This document shows positions 10,280-24,182 of a stretch of DNA of 45,120 bases, piece by piece. This DNA comes from Ilumatobacteraceae bacterium. GTDB lineage: Bacteria; Actinomycetota; Acidimicrobiia; Acidimicrobiales; Ilumatobacteraceae. Within the stretch, counting starts at the first letter, position 1. Every line of letters begins with the position of its first letter. Under the pieces are notes generated by a model, which searched no databases, was not told the origin of the DNA, and was given only the letters and a program-made list of their open reading frames with translations. A program made the translations under genes and the position numbers. The stretch covers positions 4,634 to 49,753 of the forward strand of contig JANQYF010000041.1 of assembly GCA_030729045.1 (NCBI GenBank), given 5' to 3'.

Positions 10280-10981
10280 ATGGCATCGCGTCAATCACGA
10301 GCAAGCCAAGTACTGCTGTTTTGGCTTGTTGCGTTTGTTGCAGCAAATTTTGCATCACTGGTAGTCCTCGTAATCACGGGCAATGGAGACTCTTCAACTG
10401 GTGACATGTCGACGCTTGATGTGGCTCTTAGCGCCACTGCAATGTGGATTGTGTATCTCCTTGCTACAACACAGTTCCTGAAAGTGACTTGGCGAAACTT
10501 TCGTTCAACCATTGGTGCAACGTTCTTACGTCGTGATGTCGTCGTCGGCATTCCCTTGGGAATCGCTAGTCAACTTGTTTTGGTGAACGCTGTGAACTGG
10601 CCGCTATCGCGCTTGTTTCCAGATTCTTTTTCCTTCGATGAAGTGTCAAAGCGAGCTACTGATTTGGTCGATGAAGCACGCGGGGGGTGGATCATCTTGC
10701 TTGGACTTGTTGTCATCGTCGGAGCGCCCATCGTGGAAGAAATCGTGTATCGCGGCGTGGTTCAGCCTGGTTTGGTGGCGTCATGGGGCCGTTTGGCGGG
10801 AATATTGGTGACCGCGGCACTGTTCGCTGCAATTCATATGCAGCCAGTCGAGTTTCCAGGGTTGTTTGTTTTCGCATTGGTGCTGGGGTGGGCACGTCAC
10901 TCAACTGGCACAATAGGTACGTCCATTGTCACCCATATGGCCTTCAACACCACAGGGCTCGCGCTTGTAGTGCTTCTGTAG
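10280..10981 (+). CDS. CPBP family intramembrane metalloprotease
   Basis: Polytopic; APIVEEIVYRGVVQPGL (EExxxR), AALFAAIHMQ, THMAFNTTGL. Start inferred; TTG at 10271 is an alternative. Confidence 0.85.
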   Translation: MASRQSRASQVLLFWLVAFVAANFASLVVLVITGNGDSSTGDMSTLDVALSATAMWIVYLLATTQFLKVTWRNFRSTIGATFLRRDVVVGIPLGIASQLVLVNAVNWPLSRLFPDSFSFDEVSKRATDLVDEARGGWIILLGLVVIVGAPIVEEIVYRGVVQPGLVASWGRLAGILVTAALFAAIHMQPVEFPGLFVFALVLGWARHSTGTIGTSIVTHMAFNTTGLALVVLL

Positions 10982-10987
10982 AGAATT

Positions 10988-13459
10988 ATGAATACCGAAA
11001 TCAACAACGCCGAAATTCAGGATGAATCAACCGAGCCTTCCGTTCGAAAACAAGAGTGGACCGCGACGCTGAAGTCGATGAGCACCACTGCAGTGTTGCT
11101 CGGTGCGACATTGATCGTGTTGTCAGTTCTTCACCCGGATTTGATTCTGCGGAACAACACACCAACTGGTGGCGACATGGGTGCGCACGTGTGGGGTCCT
11201 GCCTACCTACGTGATGTACTGCTGCCTCATTGGCGACTCACTGGTTGGAGCATGGACTGGTACGCAGGGTTGCCGGTGTATCGCTTCTACATGGTTGTGC
11301 CAGCGCTAGCCATCGTGGCATTGGACGTTGTTTTGCCATACGGAATTGCGTTCAAGATAATTGTCGCTGCTGGTCTCGTTGCGTTTCCGGTTTGTGTGTA
11401 CATCATGGGACGAGTCAGCAAACTGTTGTATCCATTGCCTGAGTTGATGGTCATTGGTGCAACCATGTTTCTCTTTGATGAGAGCTTCACCATCTATGGC
11501 GGCAACATCCCTTCCACAATGGCAGGGGAGTTCTCGCACTCAATCGCATTAGCTTTCGCCATCCTCGGACTAGGTTTTTTCGCACGTGGTCTTGACGACG
11601 GTAAGCACCGTGGATGGGCAGCGTTGCTTATTGCGTTGTCCGCACTCAGTCACGGCATCGTGTTGCTGTTCGTGTTTGGTGGAGCCGCACTGATGTTGCT
11701 CATGCGGCTTGATAGGCAACGTTTGAAATTTGGCATCACAACGTTGAGTTGTGCTGTATTCCTCTCAGCGTTCTGGGTTATTCCATTCCTTGGTGGCCAT
11801 GCATTCATGACAGACATGAAGTACGGCTCTGAACCAGGCGGTGGATCTTTCAAGACCATGTGGGACATGTACTTTCCGTTGGCGACGAATCTGGACATCA
11901 TGCTGATGACGCTTGCGATAGTTGGTTTCGTCGGTTCGGTGTATCGTCGTCGATTCCTTGGAATGTGGATGGGCGTCTACATCGTCGTGTTGATGATTGG
12001 TGTCAAAGTTGCACAAGGTGGTTTGCCAGTAATTGGGCTTCTATGGAACCCGCGCATTTTGCCTTTTATGTATTTGTTGCGCTACATGTTGGCTGCAATC
12101 GGCGTATATGAAGCTGGTCTCTTCATTCGTCGCACAATCGCAATTCAACGCAACCCACTGCAGATGCCTTCAGCACCAACAACGAATACGTCAACGTCAT
12201 TACTGTGGCTTGTGGCTGTCTTTTGTCTCATGGTGCTTGGCGTGCGATATCAAAGTCTGCCGTTTGCGACCTTGCAGTCAACGGCAACGGGCACTTCGTA
12301 TGGTTGGGGTCCGGTGTCATTTCCCGCTCAGCGAGCTTTCTCAGATGGTTGGTCACGTTGGAACTTCGAAGGCTATGAAGGCAAGACAACCTTTGATGAA
12401 TACAACGGCGTGGTGCAAGCAATGAAGAAGCTTGGCGAGGACCCTGCACATGGTTGCGGTCGTGCGTTGTGGGAAAACAGCGGAGACTTGAACAAATACG
12501 GAACCACGATGGCGCTGATGCTGTTGCCGTATTGGACTGACGGATGCATCGGTTCCATGGAGGGTCTGTTCTTTGAAGCTGCTGGTTCGACTCCGTATCA
12601 CTTCATATCTGCCGCTGCGTTGTCAAAACAGAGCAGTAATCCAGTCCGCGAACTGCGGTACGACAACAACGATGCTGCAAAGGGCGTTGCTTACATGCGC
12701 ACGATGGGCATTCGCTATTACATGGGTTACACGCCGGAAGCTATCGCAAAGGCCGATGAGCAACCTGACTTAACCAAAGTCGGAACATCGGGGCCGTGGC
12801 ATCTGTATGAGATAACAGACACGGCGATCGTTGAACCATTGTCTGTGCAGCCCGTAGTGATTAATGAGCGTCCAGGAGACAAACGCGAGCGTTGGCTAGA
12901 AATTGGTACGTCATATTTCCAGCACATGAATGAATGGTCGGCGTTGCCAGTGGATAACGGTCCTGATGAATGGCAACGTATTGAAGTCGAGGCGGATGCT
13001 TCTCGCAGTGCTGGTGAGCCTGGAGGGCCAGGCCGCGAAGTCGACATCGTGAAACCTGTAGCGGGTTCCACAATCAACACAGTGTCTATTGATCCTGTTG
13101 TTGTTTCAGATGTAAAGGTCGAACAAGAGTCTGTTTCTTTTTCAGTTGATCGCGTTGGTGTTCCAGTTCTCGTGAAAGTCAGTTACTTTCCGAACTGGCA
13201 AGTAAAGGGTGCGTCGCGTCTATATCGCGCAGCACCGAACATGATGGTTGTCGTACCGACAGAGAAGAACGTGACACTGTCCTACGAACCGTCGGGACTT
13301 GATCGTTCTTCCTATGCGGTCACCTTGTTTGGAATTGTCATGGCTGTATTCCTCTTCCGTAGACGATTTCGTTACGGCGTGGCGATGCCAGCCCGTAATG
13401 ACAGTGGAATTGAACCCGACTCCAATGGTGAACTCACCACCGATAGTCTCAGAGATTGA
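10988..13459 (+). CDS. Large polytopic membrane protein (6-pyruvoyl-tetrahydropterin synthase-related / GT-C-like)
   Basis: 823 aa; NNTPTGGDMGAHVWGPAYLRD start of membrane domain, many TM segments, C-terminal YFPNWQVKGASRLYRAAPNMMVV as in YfhO-like envelope proteins. Confidence 0.7.
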   Translation: MNTEINNAEIQDESTEPSVRKQEWTATLKSMSTTAVLLGATLIVLSVLHPDLILRNNTPTGGDMGAHVWGPAYLRDVLLPHWRLTGWSMDWYAGLPVYRFYMVVPALAIVALDVVLPYGIAFKIIVAAGLVAFPVCVYIMGRVSKLLYPLPELMVIGATMFLFDESFTIYGGNIPSTMAGEFSHSIALAFAILGLGFFARGLDDGKHRGWAALLIALSALSHGIVLLFVFGGAALMLLMRLDRQRLKFGITTLSCAVFLSAFWVIPFLGGHAFMTDMKYGSEPGGGSFKTMWDMYFPLATNLDIMLMTLAIVGFVGSVYRRRFLGMWMGVYIVVLMIGVKVAQGGLPVIGLLWNPRILPFMYLLRYMLAAIGVYEAGLFIRRTIAIQRNPLQMPSAPTTNTSTSLLWLVAVFCLMVLGVRYQSLPFATLQSTATGTSYGWGPVSFPAQRAFSDGWSRWNFEGYEGKTTFDEYNGVVQAMKKLGEDPAHGCGRALWENSGDLNKYGTTMALMLLPYWTDGCIGSMEGLFFEAAGSTPYHFISAAALSKQSSNPVRELRYDNNDAAKGVAYMRTMGIRYYMGYTPEAIAKADEQPDLTKVGTSGPWHLYEITDTAIVEPLSVQPVVINERPGDKRERWLEIGTSYFQHMNEWSALPVDNGPDEWQRIEVEADASRSAGEPGGPGREVDIVKPVAGSTINTVSIDPVVVSDVKVEQESVSFSVDRVGVPVLVKVSYFPNWQVKGASRLYRAAPNMMVVVPTEKNVTLSYEPSGLDRSSYAVTLFGIVMAVFLFRRRFRYGVAMPARNDSGIEPDSNGELTTDSLRD

Positions 13460-14826
13460 TGAAAACAGACCCTTCAGTTCTTGACCGCATTGTCAAGGCA
13501 TACGACATTCGTGGCACAACGCCGAATGAGATGAACGATGAAGTGGCGTTTGCTCTCGGAGTTGCATTTGCAGACTTTGTCAATGCACCTTTGGTAATTG
13601 TTGCCCGTGACATGCGCGTCACGGGGGAGTCTCTAGCAGCCTCGTTTGCAAGTGGTGTCACTTCACGCGGCATCAATATTCTTGATCTTGGATTAGCTAG
13701 TACAGACCTTGTGTATTTTGCAGCAGGCAAACTTGATGCACCCGGTGCAATGTTCACGGCTTCGCACAACCCAGCTGAATACAACGGAATCAAGTTCTGT
13801 TTGTCTGGCGCGCGCCCTGTTGGTATTGACACTGGTCTGGCAGTAATTCGTGATGTTGCAAAATCAGTTCTTGCAGGTTCCGGCCCTGGTGCAGTAGCAG
13901 TTCGTGGAACAGTGTCCACTCGCAACATGCTTGATGAGTTTGCCGATCATGTGGTGTCGTTCATTGACGTCAACGCACTTGTACCGATGAAAGTTGTTGC
14001 CGACACTGCCAATGGCATGGGCGGACTCATTGTTCCCGTTGTGTTTGAGCGCCTTCCCATGATGCAACTCGAAGTGATGTACCCAGAACTCGACGGCAGT
14101 TTCCCCAACCATCCTGCGGACCCGATTCAGCCAGCGAATCAAAGAGATCTTCAAGCACGTGTAACAAGTGGTGGTTTTGATCTTGGCCTTGCCTTCGATG
14201 GCGATGCAGACAGAGTATTTGTGGTGGATGAAAAAGGCAGGGGATTATCTGGCTCTACAACCACCGCAATTCTTGCCGCAGCGGTCTTGCGCAATAACCC
14301 TGGCGCCACTGTGTTGCACAACCTCATTTGCTCACGTTCAGTTCCTGAAGTTATTCGGGAAAGTGGTGGAGTACCTGTGCGTACCCAAGTGGGCCATTCC
14401 AACATCAAACAAGTGATGGCAGAAACCGGCGCTGTCTTTGGTGGAGAGCATTCAGCTCACTATTACTTCCTTGATAACTATCGAGCAGACTCTGGCATTA
14501 TCGCCACCATGTTTATGCTGCAAGAGCTTTCACGCGCGAAAATGCCGTTGTCGCAGTTGCGGCAACCGTTCGAGCGTTATGAAGCAAGTGGCGAAATCAA
14601 CACAAGCGTTTCTGATGCACAGGTCGTTATGACTGCAGTTGCTGAGGCGTACAAAGCTCATCCGCAAGACTGGGTTGACGGTCTCACTGTTGATTGTGGT
14701 GACTGGTGGTTCAACCTTCGCCCATCGAATACTGAACCATTGCTTCGCCTCAACCTTGAGGCTGCAACTCGTCCAGAATGTGATGATCATGTGGTTGAAG
14801 TGCTCTCACTTGTGACTTCTGTCTGA
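13459..14826 (+). CDS. manB: Phosphomannomutase/phosphoglucomutase
   Basis: AMFTASHNPAEYNGIKF catalytic loop, DGDADRVFVVDE metal-binding loop, RPSNTEPLLRLNLEA. ATG overlaps the upstream TGA (TGATG). Confidence 0.92.
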   Translation: MKTDPSVLDRIVKAYDIRGTTPNEMNDEVAFALGVAFADFVNAPLVIVARDMRVTGESLAASFASGVTSRGINILDLGLASTDLVYFAAGKLDAPGAMFTASHNPAEYNGIKFCLSGARPVGIDTGLAVIRDVAKSVLAGSGPGAVAVRGTVSTRNMLDEFADHVVSFIDVNALVPMKVVADTANGMGGLIVPVVFERLPMMQLEVMYPELDGSFPNHPADPIQPANQRDLQARVTSGGFDLGLAFDGDADRVFVVDEKGRGLSGSTTTAILAAAVLRNNPGATVLHNLICSRSVPEVIRESGGVPVRTQVGHSNIKQVMAETGAVFGGEHSAHYYFLDNYRADSGIIATMFMLQELSRAKMPLSQLRQPFERYEASGEINTSVSDAQVVMTAVAEAYKAHPQDWVDGLTVDCGDWWFNLRPSNTEPLLRLNLEAATRPECDDHVVEVLSLVTSV

Positions 14827-14844
14827 CAATGAAAGAATGAAAAT

Positions 14845-15081
14845 ATGACTCTTGACCAAACCCTGCTTGAAATCCTCGCTTGCCCAGAAGATAAAGGGCC
14901 ATTGTTTTACATCGAGTCTGAAAACATTCTGTTGAACCCACGCCTCAAGCGCTCGTATGCGGTGGTTGAAGGCATTCCCGTGATGCTGATTGAAGAATCC
15001 ACACATCTGACAGATGTTGAGCTTGCGAGACTTGAGTCTCGCATCGCAGCTGAGGGCATAAAGCCCACCTTTACACGCTGA
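14845..15081 (+). CDS. Trm112-like small protein
   Basis: LLEILACPEDKGPLFYIESENILLNPRLKRSYAVVEGIPVMLIEES, typical Trm112/YcaR pattern. Confidence 0.8.
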   Translation: MTLDQTLLEILACPEDKGPLFYIESENILLNPRLKRSYAVVEGIPVMLIEESTHLTDVELARLESRIAAEGIKPTFTR

Positions 15082-15094
15082 TTTAGATACACTG

Positions 15095-15173
15095 AGTCCG
15101 TAATCGGGCTGATCAGAGCGGTGCCAGTTGGCCCCAGCCTCGATTCATTATGTAACTCATTTAAGGAGCCTCT
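15095..15173 (+). promoter_or_regulatory. sahH 5' leader with potential hairpins
   Basis: AGTCCG-taat-CGGGCT (15095-15110) and GCCA-gt-TGGC (15123-15132), upstream -10-like TTTAGATAC, and AAGGAG at 15163-15168. Confidence 0.35.
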
Positions 15174-16622
<1,449 letters not shown>

Positions 16623-16633
16623 CTAGACGTAAT

Positions 16634-16671
16634 GAAAAAGGCCTCGGGTGTTTTACCCGGGGCCTTTTTTG
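16634..16671. terminator. Bidirectional rho-independent terminator
   Basis: AAAAAGGCCTCGGGT-gtttt-ACCCGGGGCCTTTTTT between convergent sahH and the YczE-like gene; A-tract and T-tract flank a 10-bp GC-rich stem (one G-U). Confidence 0.93.
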
Positions 16672-16676
16672 TTGCC

Positions 16677-17327
16677 CTATTGCTCGGAGGCCTCTGCAGC
16701 TGCAGCATCGATTGAGCCTCGCGACATCTTGAATAGCCGAAGCGTGATCTGCACCATTGGGCCGATGCCAAGTGCAAACACAAATGTTCCGACACCAATG
16801 TGCCCGCCAAGGAATATGCCGATGATCATCACGGTGATTTCAACAAAAGTTCGAGCAGCGCGAACACTGACACCAAAACGCATGTTTAGTCCCAGCATCA
16901 GTCCGTCGCGCGGCCCAGACCCAAACTCTGCGCCGATATACAAACCAGATCCGGCGGCAATAATGCACAGACCAGCCACCATGAAGGCAATACGAATGGC
17001 AATGTTGTCGGTCTGAGGTATTACGTCCTGAGCAACGTTCTCTACTAACCCGATTTCAATTGCGTTCAGCAACGTTCCGAGGCCTGGTCGAAGCCGAAGC
17101 GGAATCCATAACAGCAGTACAAAGAAAGCGACGATAATCAGTACGGTTCCAAGTCCGAGTCCGGTGTGCTTGGAAATTCCCTGATGAAAAACATCCCATG
17201 GCGGAACCCCGAGTTCTGAACGCACGAAGAACGCGATTCCAGTGCCAAAACAAGCAAGCCCTGCCACACATCTGATTAAGCGTTCAGTGAACTGTTCACG
17301 CATTGGTCGAAGAGGAGCTTGTGCCAT
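16677..17327 (-). CDS. YczE/YitT-like membrane protein
   Basis: LACFGTGIAFFVRSELGVPPWDVFHQGIS; GLYIGAEFGSGPRDGLMLGL. Start uncertain (17327 or 17303). Confidence 0.75.
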   Translation of the reverse strand: MAQAPLRPMREQFTERLIRCVAGLACFGTGIAFFVRSELGVPPWDVFHQGISKHTGLGLGTVLIIVAFFVLLLWIPLRLRPGLGTLLNAIEIGLVENVAQDVIPQTDNIAIRIAFMVAGLCIIAAGSGLYIGAEFGSGPRDGLMLGLNMRFGVSVRAARTFVEITVMIIGIFLGGHIGVGTFVFALGIGPMVQITLRLFKMSRGSIDAAAAEASEQ

Positions 17328-17853
17328 GGAACTACACCGTACTGAACTAGTGCGTTCAAACACGGGAGCATTAGTAACTACACAGATATTGGGAATTGAA
17401 CCTCATGAAGGTCACACACGAGAACTTGTGTTGGGTCTCAAATACGGTAGGAAGCGGATGAATGCACGTCTGTTGGCAGACATAATTGTCGATTCCATTA
17501 CTTGGAATGATTTCAATGTTGACGTTGTGACATGGGCACCCACAACAACGAGTCATCAGCACGAGCGCGGTATGGACCACGCAGAGCTCATTGCACGTCA
17601 CGTTGGTGTTTTGCTGGCATTACCTGTCAAACGACTATTGAGGCGCATCAATACGGTTTCTCAAACTGGGCTAGATCGTGACGAAAGATTGATCTCTCCA
17701 GAGTTCGTTGCGCGACCTCTACGACATCATCGCAATGTGTTAATCATCGATGATGTGGTCACGACTGGGGCTACATTTTTGGCCGCAACGGCGGCCATTG
17801 TGGAAGTGGGGGCGCTGTCAGTTGTTTGTGTCGCGCCATCGCGCACAATTTAA
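17326..17853 (+). CDS. ComF-like phosphoribosyltransferase-domain protein
   Basis: LVLGLKYGRKRMNARLLADII; VTWAPTTTSHQHERGMDHAELIA; NVLIIDDVVTTGATFLAA (PRPP loop). AGGAG RBS about 8 nt upstream of ATG at 17326. Confidence 0.8.
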   Translation: MELHRTELVRSNTGALVTTQILGIEPHEGHTRELVLGLKYGRKRMNARLLADIIVDSITWNDFNVDVVTWAPTTTSHQHERGMDHAELIARHVGVLLALPVKRLLRRINTVSQTGLDRDERLISPEFVARPLRHHRNVLIIDDVVTTGATFLAATAAIVEVGALSVVCVAPSRTI

Positions 17854-18504
17854 CTACAGAAGGCCGGTGAGGGCACGGGCTGTAGCAATAGCTCCGGATG
17901 AGTCTTCTTCAACATGAACGCCGTGCAAGCCAAGTGCATTTGCGGCATGGACGTTTGCGAGGAGGTCATCAAGGAATGCGGTTCGGGTTGGCGTGGCATT
18001 TAGTCGCGACATCGTTAGTTCGTAAATGGCTGGGTTCGGTTTACGAATCTTCACTTCGTGGCTATCAACGATGGTGTCGAAAATGTTTGCGTAATCCATC
18101 AGCGGCCACCACATCGGCCGGAATTCCTTCACATTGTTCGTCAGAATTCCAATCGGTATTCCAGCTGACTTCAGGTCGTGAATGAATGTGACCATTTCGT
18201 CGTTGAGTTGAAAATTGAACGGATTTGCGTTCGATGCAGGAGCGTTGGCAGGCACAGTTGCGACAATGCCCGCATCGTCGAGCTTCTGTTTTGTAATCGC
18301 TCGGCACTCATCAAGTGTGATTTCGCCGCGCTCGACGCGGTGCCACTGATGGTCGGTATCGAGGTGATGGGGGCCCATCACGATCTCGGCCACTACGGCT
18401 GGGTCATGGTCGGGGTAGCGCCTCGTGAAGTCACGAGGTCCGCCGTTACGCATAATCACCCCTCCGAGGTCAAAAATCACTGTGTCAACTGCTCTGGAGG
18501 TCAT
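17854..18504 (-). CDS. HAD-superfamily hydrolase
   Basis: TVIFDLGGVIMRNGG motif I; GILTNNV motif II; KIRKPNPAIYE; FLDDLLANVHAANALGLHGV. Confidence 0.88.
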   Translation of the reverse strand: MTSRAVDTVIFDLGGVIMRNGGPRDFTRRYPDHDPAVVAEIVMGPHHLDTDHQWHRVERGEITLDECRAITKQKLDDAGIVATVPANAPASNANPFNFQLNDEMVTFIHDLKSAGIPIGILTNNVKEFRPMWWPLMDYANIFDTIVDSHEVKIRKPNPAIYELTMSRLNATPTRTAFLDDLLANVHAANALGLHGVHVEEDSSGAIATARALTGLL

Positions 18505-18584
18505 ATGGGTCTCAAGTATTGCTGGGTTCCGGGTTTGACGGCGAACTGGCTCTGGCAAAGGGCGCAGGTAGGCTTGGACACTGC

Positions 18585-21368
<2,784 letters not shown>

Positions 21369-21395
21369 CTGTCGAACTTCGAGCAATAACTCGTC

Positions 21396-22496
21396 ATGCG
21401 TGATTTCACTTCCGACCTTCGCGAATTAGCAACTCGTATTGCTGAATCGCATGAGTATTTGCACATTGATCAAACTCGTGCCCGTATTTCTGAACTCGAG
21501 ATCGAAGTGTCACGACCTGACTTGTGGGACGACCAAGAAGTCGCAAAGCGAGTAACGGGGGAGTATTCAAACTTGCGCGCTGACCTTGATGCGTACGAGG
21601 CAATGCGTGCCGAACTTGATGACCTCGATGTTCTTCACGAAATGGCTCGTGAAATCGACGACTCTTCACAAGAGGCAGACATTGCTGCCGGTATTGCACA
21701 TGTCGCAGCTGAACTCGGAATTCTTGAGATGCGCAGTTTGTTCACTGGCGAACACGACGGAGCCGATGCCATTGTGCAAATCAATGCCAAAGACGGTGGA
21801 GTTGATGCTCAGGACTGGGCTGAACTGCTGATGCGCATGTTCACACGATGGGCTGAACGCAAAGGCTTCGTTGTAGATGTTGACGATGTGAGTCCTGGCA
21901 CTGAAGCAGGAATTATGTCGGCCGAGTTCACAATCAAGGGCCGATATGCATATGGTCTCATGACTTCAGAGCGCGGAACTCATCGCCTTGTGCGTATCAG
22001 CCCGTTCGACAACCAAGGCCGGCGCCAAACCAGTTTTGCAAGCGTGCAGGTGTGGCCCGTGATGGATGCCCCGGATCTTGAAGTGAATGAATCAGAAATT
22101 CGTATGGAAGTGTTCCGTGCATCGGGAGCTGGTGGTCAGCACGTGAACAAGACGTCATCAGCAGTTCGCCTCATTCATGAACCAACCGGTGCAGTTGCGA
22201 CTAGCCAAGAAGAACGTAGTCAGTTACAAAACCGTGAAAAAGCTTTGACCCGTTTGAAAGCAATGATTGTTGCCAAGATTGAAGAAGAACATCAGAACGA
22301 AAAAGATCGCATTGCTGGTAAGCCCGCACAGGTGGGTTGGGGAAGTCAGATCCGTTCATACGTGCTTCAGCCGTATCAGATGGTGAAAGATATTCGAACA
22401 GAAGTGGAATCTGGCAACGTTGCTGCCGTTCTTGATGGTGATCTTGATTCCTTTATGGAGGGCTTCCTGCGTTGGCGCAGGGGGCAGGCAGAGTAA
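21396..22496 (+). CDS. prfB: Peptide chain release factor 2
   Basis: SPF tripeptide (RLVRISPFDNQGRRQTSFASV) and GAGGQHVNKTSSAVRL; continuous frame. Confidence 0.96.
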   Translation: MRDFTSDLRELATRIAESHEYLHIDQTRARISELEIEVSRPDLWDDQEVAKRVTGEYSNLRADLDAYEAMRAELDDLDVLHEMAREIDDSSQEADIAAGIAHVAAELGILEMRSLFTGEHDGADAIVQINAKDGGVDAQDWAELLMRMFTRWAERKGFVVDVDDVSPGTEAGIMSAEFTIKGRYAYGLMTSERGTHRLVRISPFDNQGRRQTSFASVQVWPVMDAPDLEVNESEIRMEVFRASGAGGQHVNKTSSAVRLIHEPTGAVATSQEERSQLQNREKALTRLKAMIVAKIEEEHQNEKDRIAGKPAQVGWGSQIRSYVLQPYQMVKDIRTEVESGNVAAVLDGDLDSFMEGFLRWRRGQAE

Positions 22497-22560
22497 TGCC
22501 TGTACGGGTTTCCTGCCCGCCCTCGCGGGGTAGTCGTGCATTGCTAGGTTGGGTCTCTTC

Positions 22561-23238
22561 ATGATTCGTCTAGAAAATGTCTCCAAGGTCTATGGCTCTG
22601 AAACGCCAGCCCTACGTGATGCCTCTTTTGACATTCCAAAGGGTGAATTTGTGTTCCTTGTTGGGCCGTCTGGTTCAGGAAAATCAACCCTTCTTCGTCT
22701 GATGAATCGCCAGGAGCGCCCAGAACGCGGCAACGTGTGGGTGGCTGGTCGCAATATCAATGAAATGGCAAACAGCCAGATTCCGTTTTTGCGTCGCACC
22801 ATGGGCAACGTGTTCCAGGATTACAAACTCTTGCCAAATAAAACCGTGTTTGAGAATGTTGCATTCGCTTTAGAAGTCATTGGCAAACCACGTCACATCA
22901 TTGCTCAGCAAGTACCCCAAGTTCTCGAGCTTGTGGGTCTCGGCGATAAGCAAGATCGACTTCCTCATCAACTTTCGGGTGGAGAGCAGCAAAGAGTCTC
23001 TATTGCGCGGGCATTTGTGAACCGCCCACTTATTTTGTTGGCAGATGAGCCCACCGGAAACCTTGACCCGTCAACGGGCGAGGGCATTATGGCCCTGCTG
23101 GAAGCAATTAATGGCACAGGCACAACTGTTGTAATGGCAACGCACGACCACCGCGTTGTAAATGCCATGCGTAAGCGAGTTATCCAGCTTGACCGCGGCG
23201 TCATCGTGCGAGACCAAGAACGCGGGGTCTACGAATGA
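22561..23238 (+). CDS. ftsE: Cell division ATP-binding protein FtsE
   Basis: [63 protein letters not shown]. Confidence 0.95.
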   Translation: MIRLENVSKVYGSETPALRDASFDIPKGEFVFLVGPSGSGKSTLLRLMNRQERPERGNVWVAGRNINEMANSQIPFLRRTMGNVFQDYKLLPNKTVFENVAFALEVIGKPRHIIAQQVPQVLELVGLGDKQDRLPHQLSGGEQQRVSIARAFVNRPLILLADEPTGNLDPSTGEGIMALLEAINGTGTTVVMATHDHRVVNAMRKRVIQLDRGVIVRDQERGVYE

Positions 23239-24140
23239 TTCAGCGCATTTCCTACGCATTTCGCGAGACCATTGCGAGCTTCCGTCGCAATGTCACATTG
23301 TCGGTTGCGGCAATCATCACGTCAGCAGTTTCTCTATTGCTTGTTGGCGCTACATTCCTGATGCAGCGCGCCTTCGACAATCTCCTTGTTCAATGGCGAG
23401 GAGACGTCGGAATGATCGTGTTCGTTCGTCCAGACGTAACCCCTGAAGCATTGAAATTTGTCGAGCAGAACCTGAAGTCTCAACCGAACATTATTGATGT
23501 GCCGAAACTCAAGTATCTCGATAAGGCGGGAAGTTTTGAAGAGGCAAAGCGTGTGTTCGCCGGCGATGCCACAACCTTGAGCCTGTTGTCGATAGAGACC
23601 ATTCCATCGCAATTCAAAGTGGTGCCGAAAACAACTGACCCTGAATTGGTGCGCAGTCTTGCTGATCAATATCGAACTCTTCCTGGAGTAGCTGGTGTAT
23701 CTCTTGCAGAAGACGAGTTTGATGTTATTTCCACGTTGTCCGGATTTGTGCGTACGGTCACCATTGCAATGTCGTTAGTTCTGCTCGCAGTCGCGGTCAT
23801 CCTTATTTGGAACACAATTCGCACAGCAATTTTTGCTCGCCGACGTGAAATTGAAGTGATGAAGTTGGTGGGTGCCACTGACTGGTTTATTCGAGTCCCG
23901 TTTATTTTGGAGGGCCTCATTCAAGGCCTCCTCGGTGCCATTTTCTCCTGCGTCGGTTTGTGGACTCTGAATAGCGCATGGACATCCGGAGTCGCTGGTT
24001 TCAAAGCAGGCACTGGCGTTAGTTCGCTAGTAGTGCCTGATTCGTATTTGAACGGCGTCATGATTGCGCTGTTGATCATTGGTGCAACTGCTGGCGGCGT
24101 CGGCTCTGGTGTTGCGTCCAGTAAGTTCCTCGACGTCTAG
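23235..24140 (+). CDS. ftsX: Cell division membrane protein FtsX
   Basis: 301 aa, four TM segments, [40 protein letters not shown] overlap with ftsE. Confidence 0.95.
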   Translation: MIQRISYAFRETIASFRRNVTLSVAAIITSAVSLLLVGATFLMQRAFDNLLVQWRGDVGMIVFVRPDVTPEALKFVEQNLKSQPNIIDVPKLKYLDKAGSFEEAKRVFAGDATTLSLLSIETIPSQFKVVPKTTDPELVRSLADQYRTLPGVAGVSLAEDEFDVISTLSGFVRTVTIAMSLVLLAVAVILIWNTIRTAIFARRREIEVMKLVGATDWFIRVPFILEGLIQGLLGAIFSCVGLWTLNSAWTSGVAGFKAGTGVSSLVVPDSYLNGVMIALLIIGATAGGVGSGVASSKFLDV

Positions 24141-24182
24141 TCGAACTACTGACACATCAACCCGTATCGCTAGGGTCGTGGT

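Noticed and set aside
12727-13080. 117-aa minus-strand ORF inside the 823-aa membrane protein
   Set aside because: Antisense shadow of a well-supported CDS, no domain or start-site signal.
21396-21500. Possible prfB programmed +1 frameshift site
   Set aside because: The frame is continuous from ATG 21396; no in-frame TGA or CTTTGAC-type slippery site is needed.
22513-22530. CCCGC-cctc-GCGGG hairpin after prfB as a terminator
   Set aside because: Short stem without a T-tract and close upstream of the ftsE promoter-like hexamer; could be incidental.
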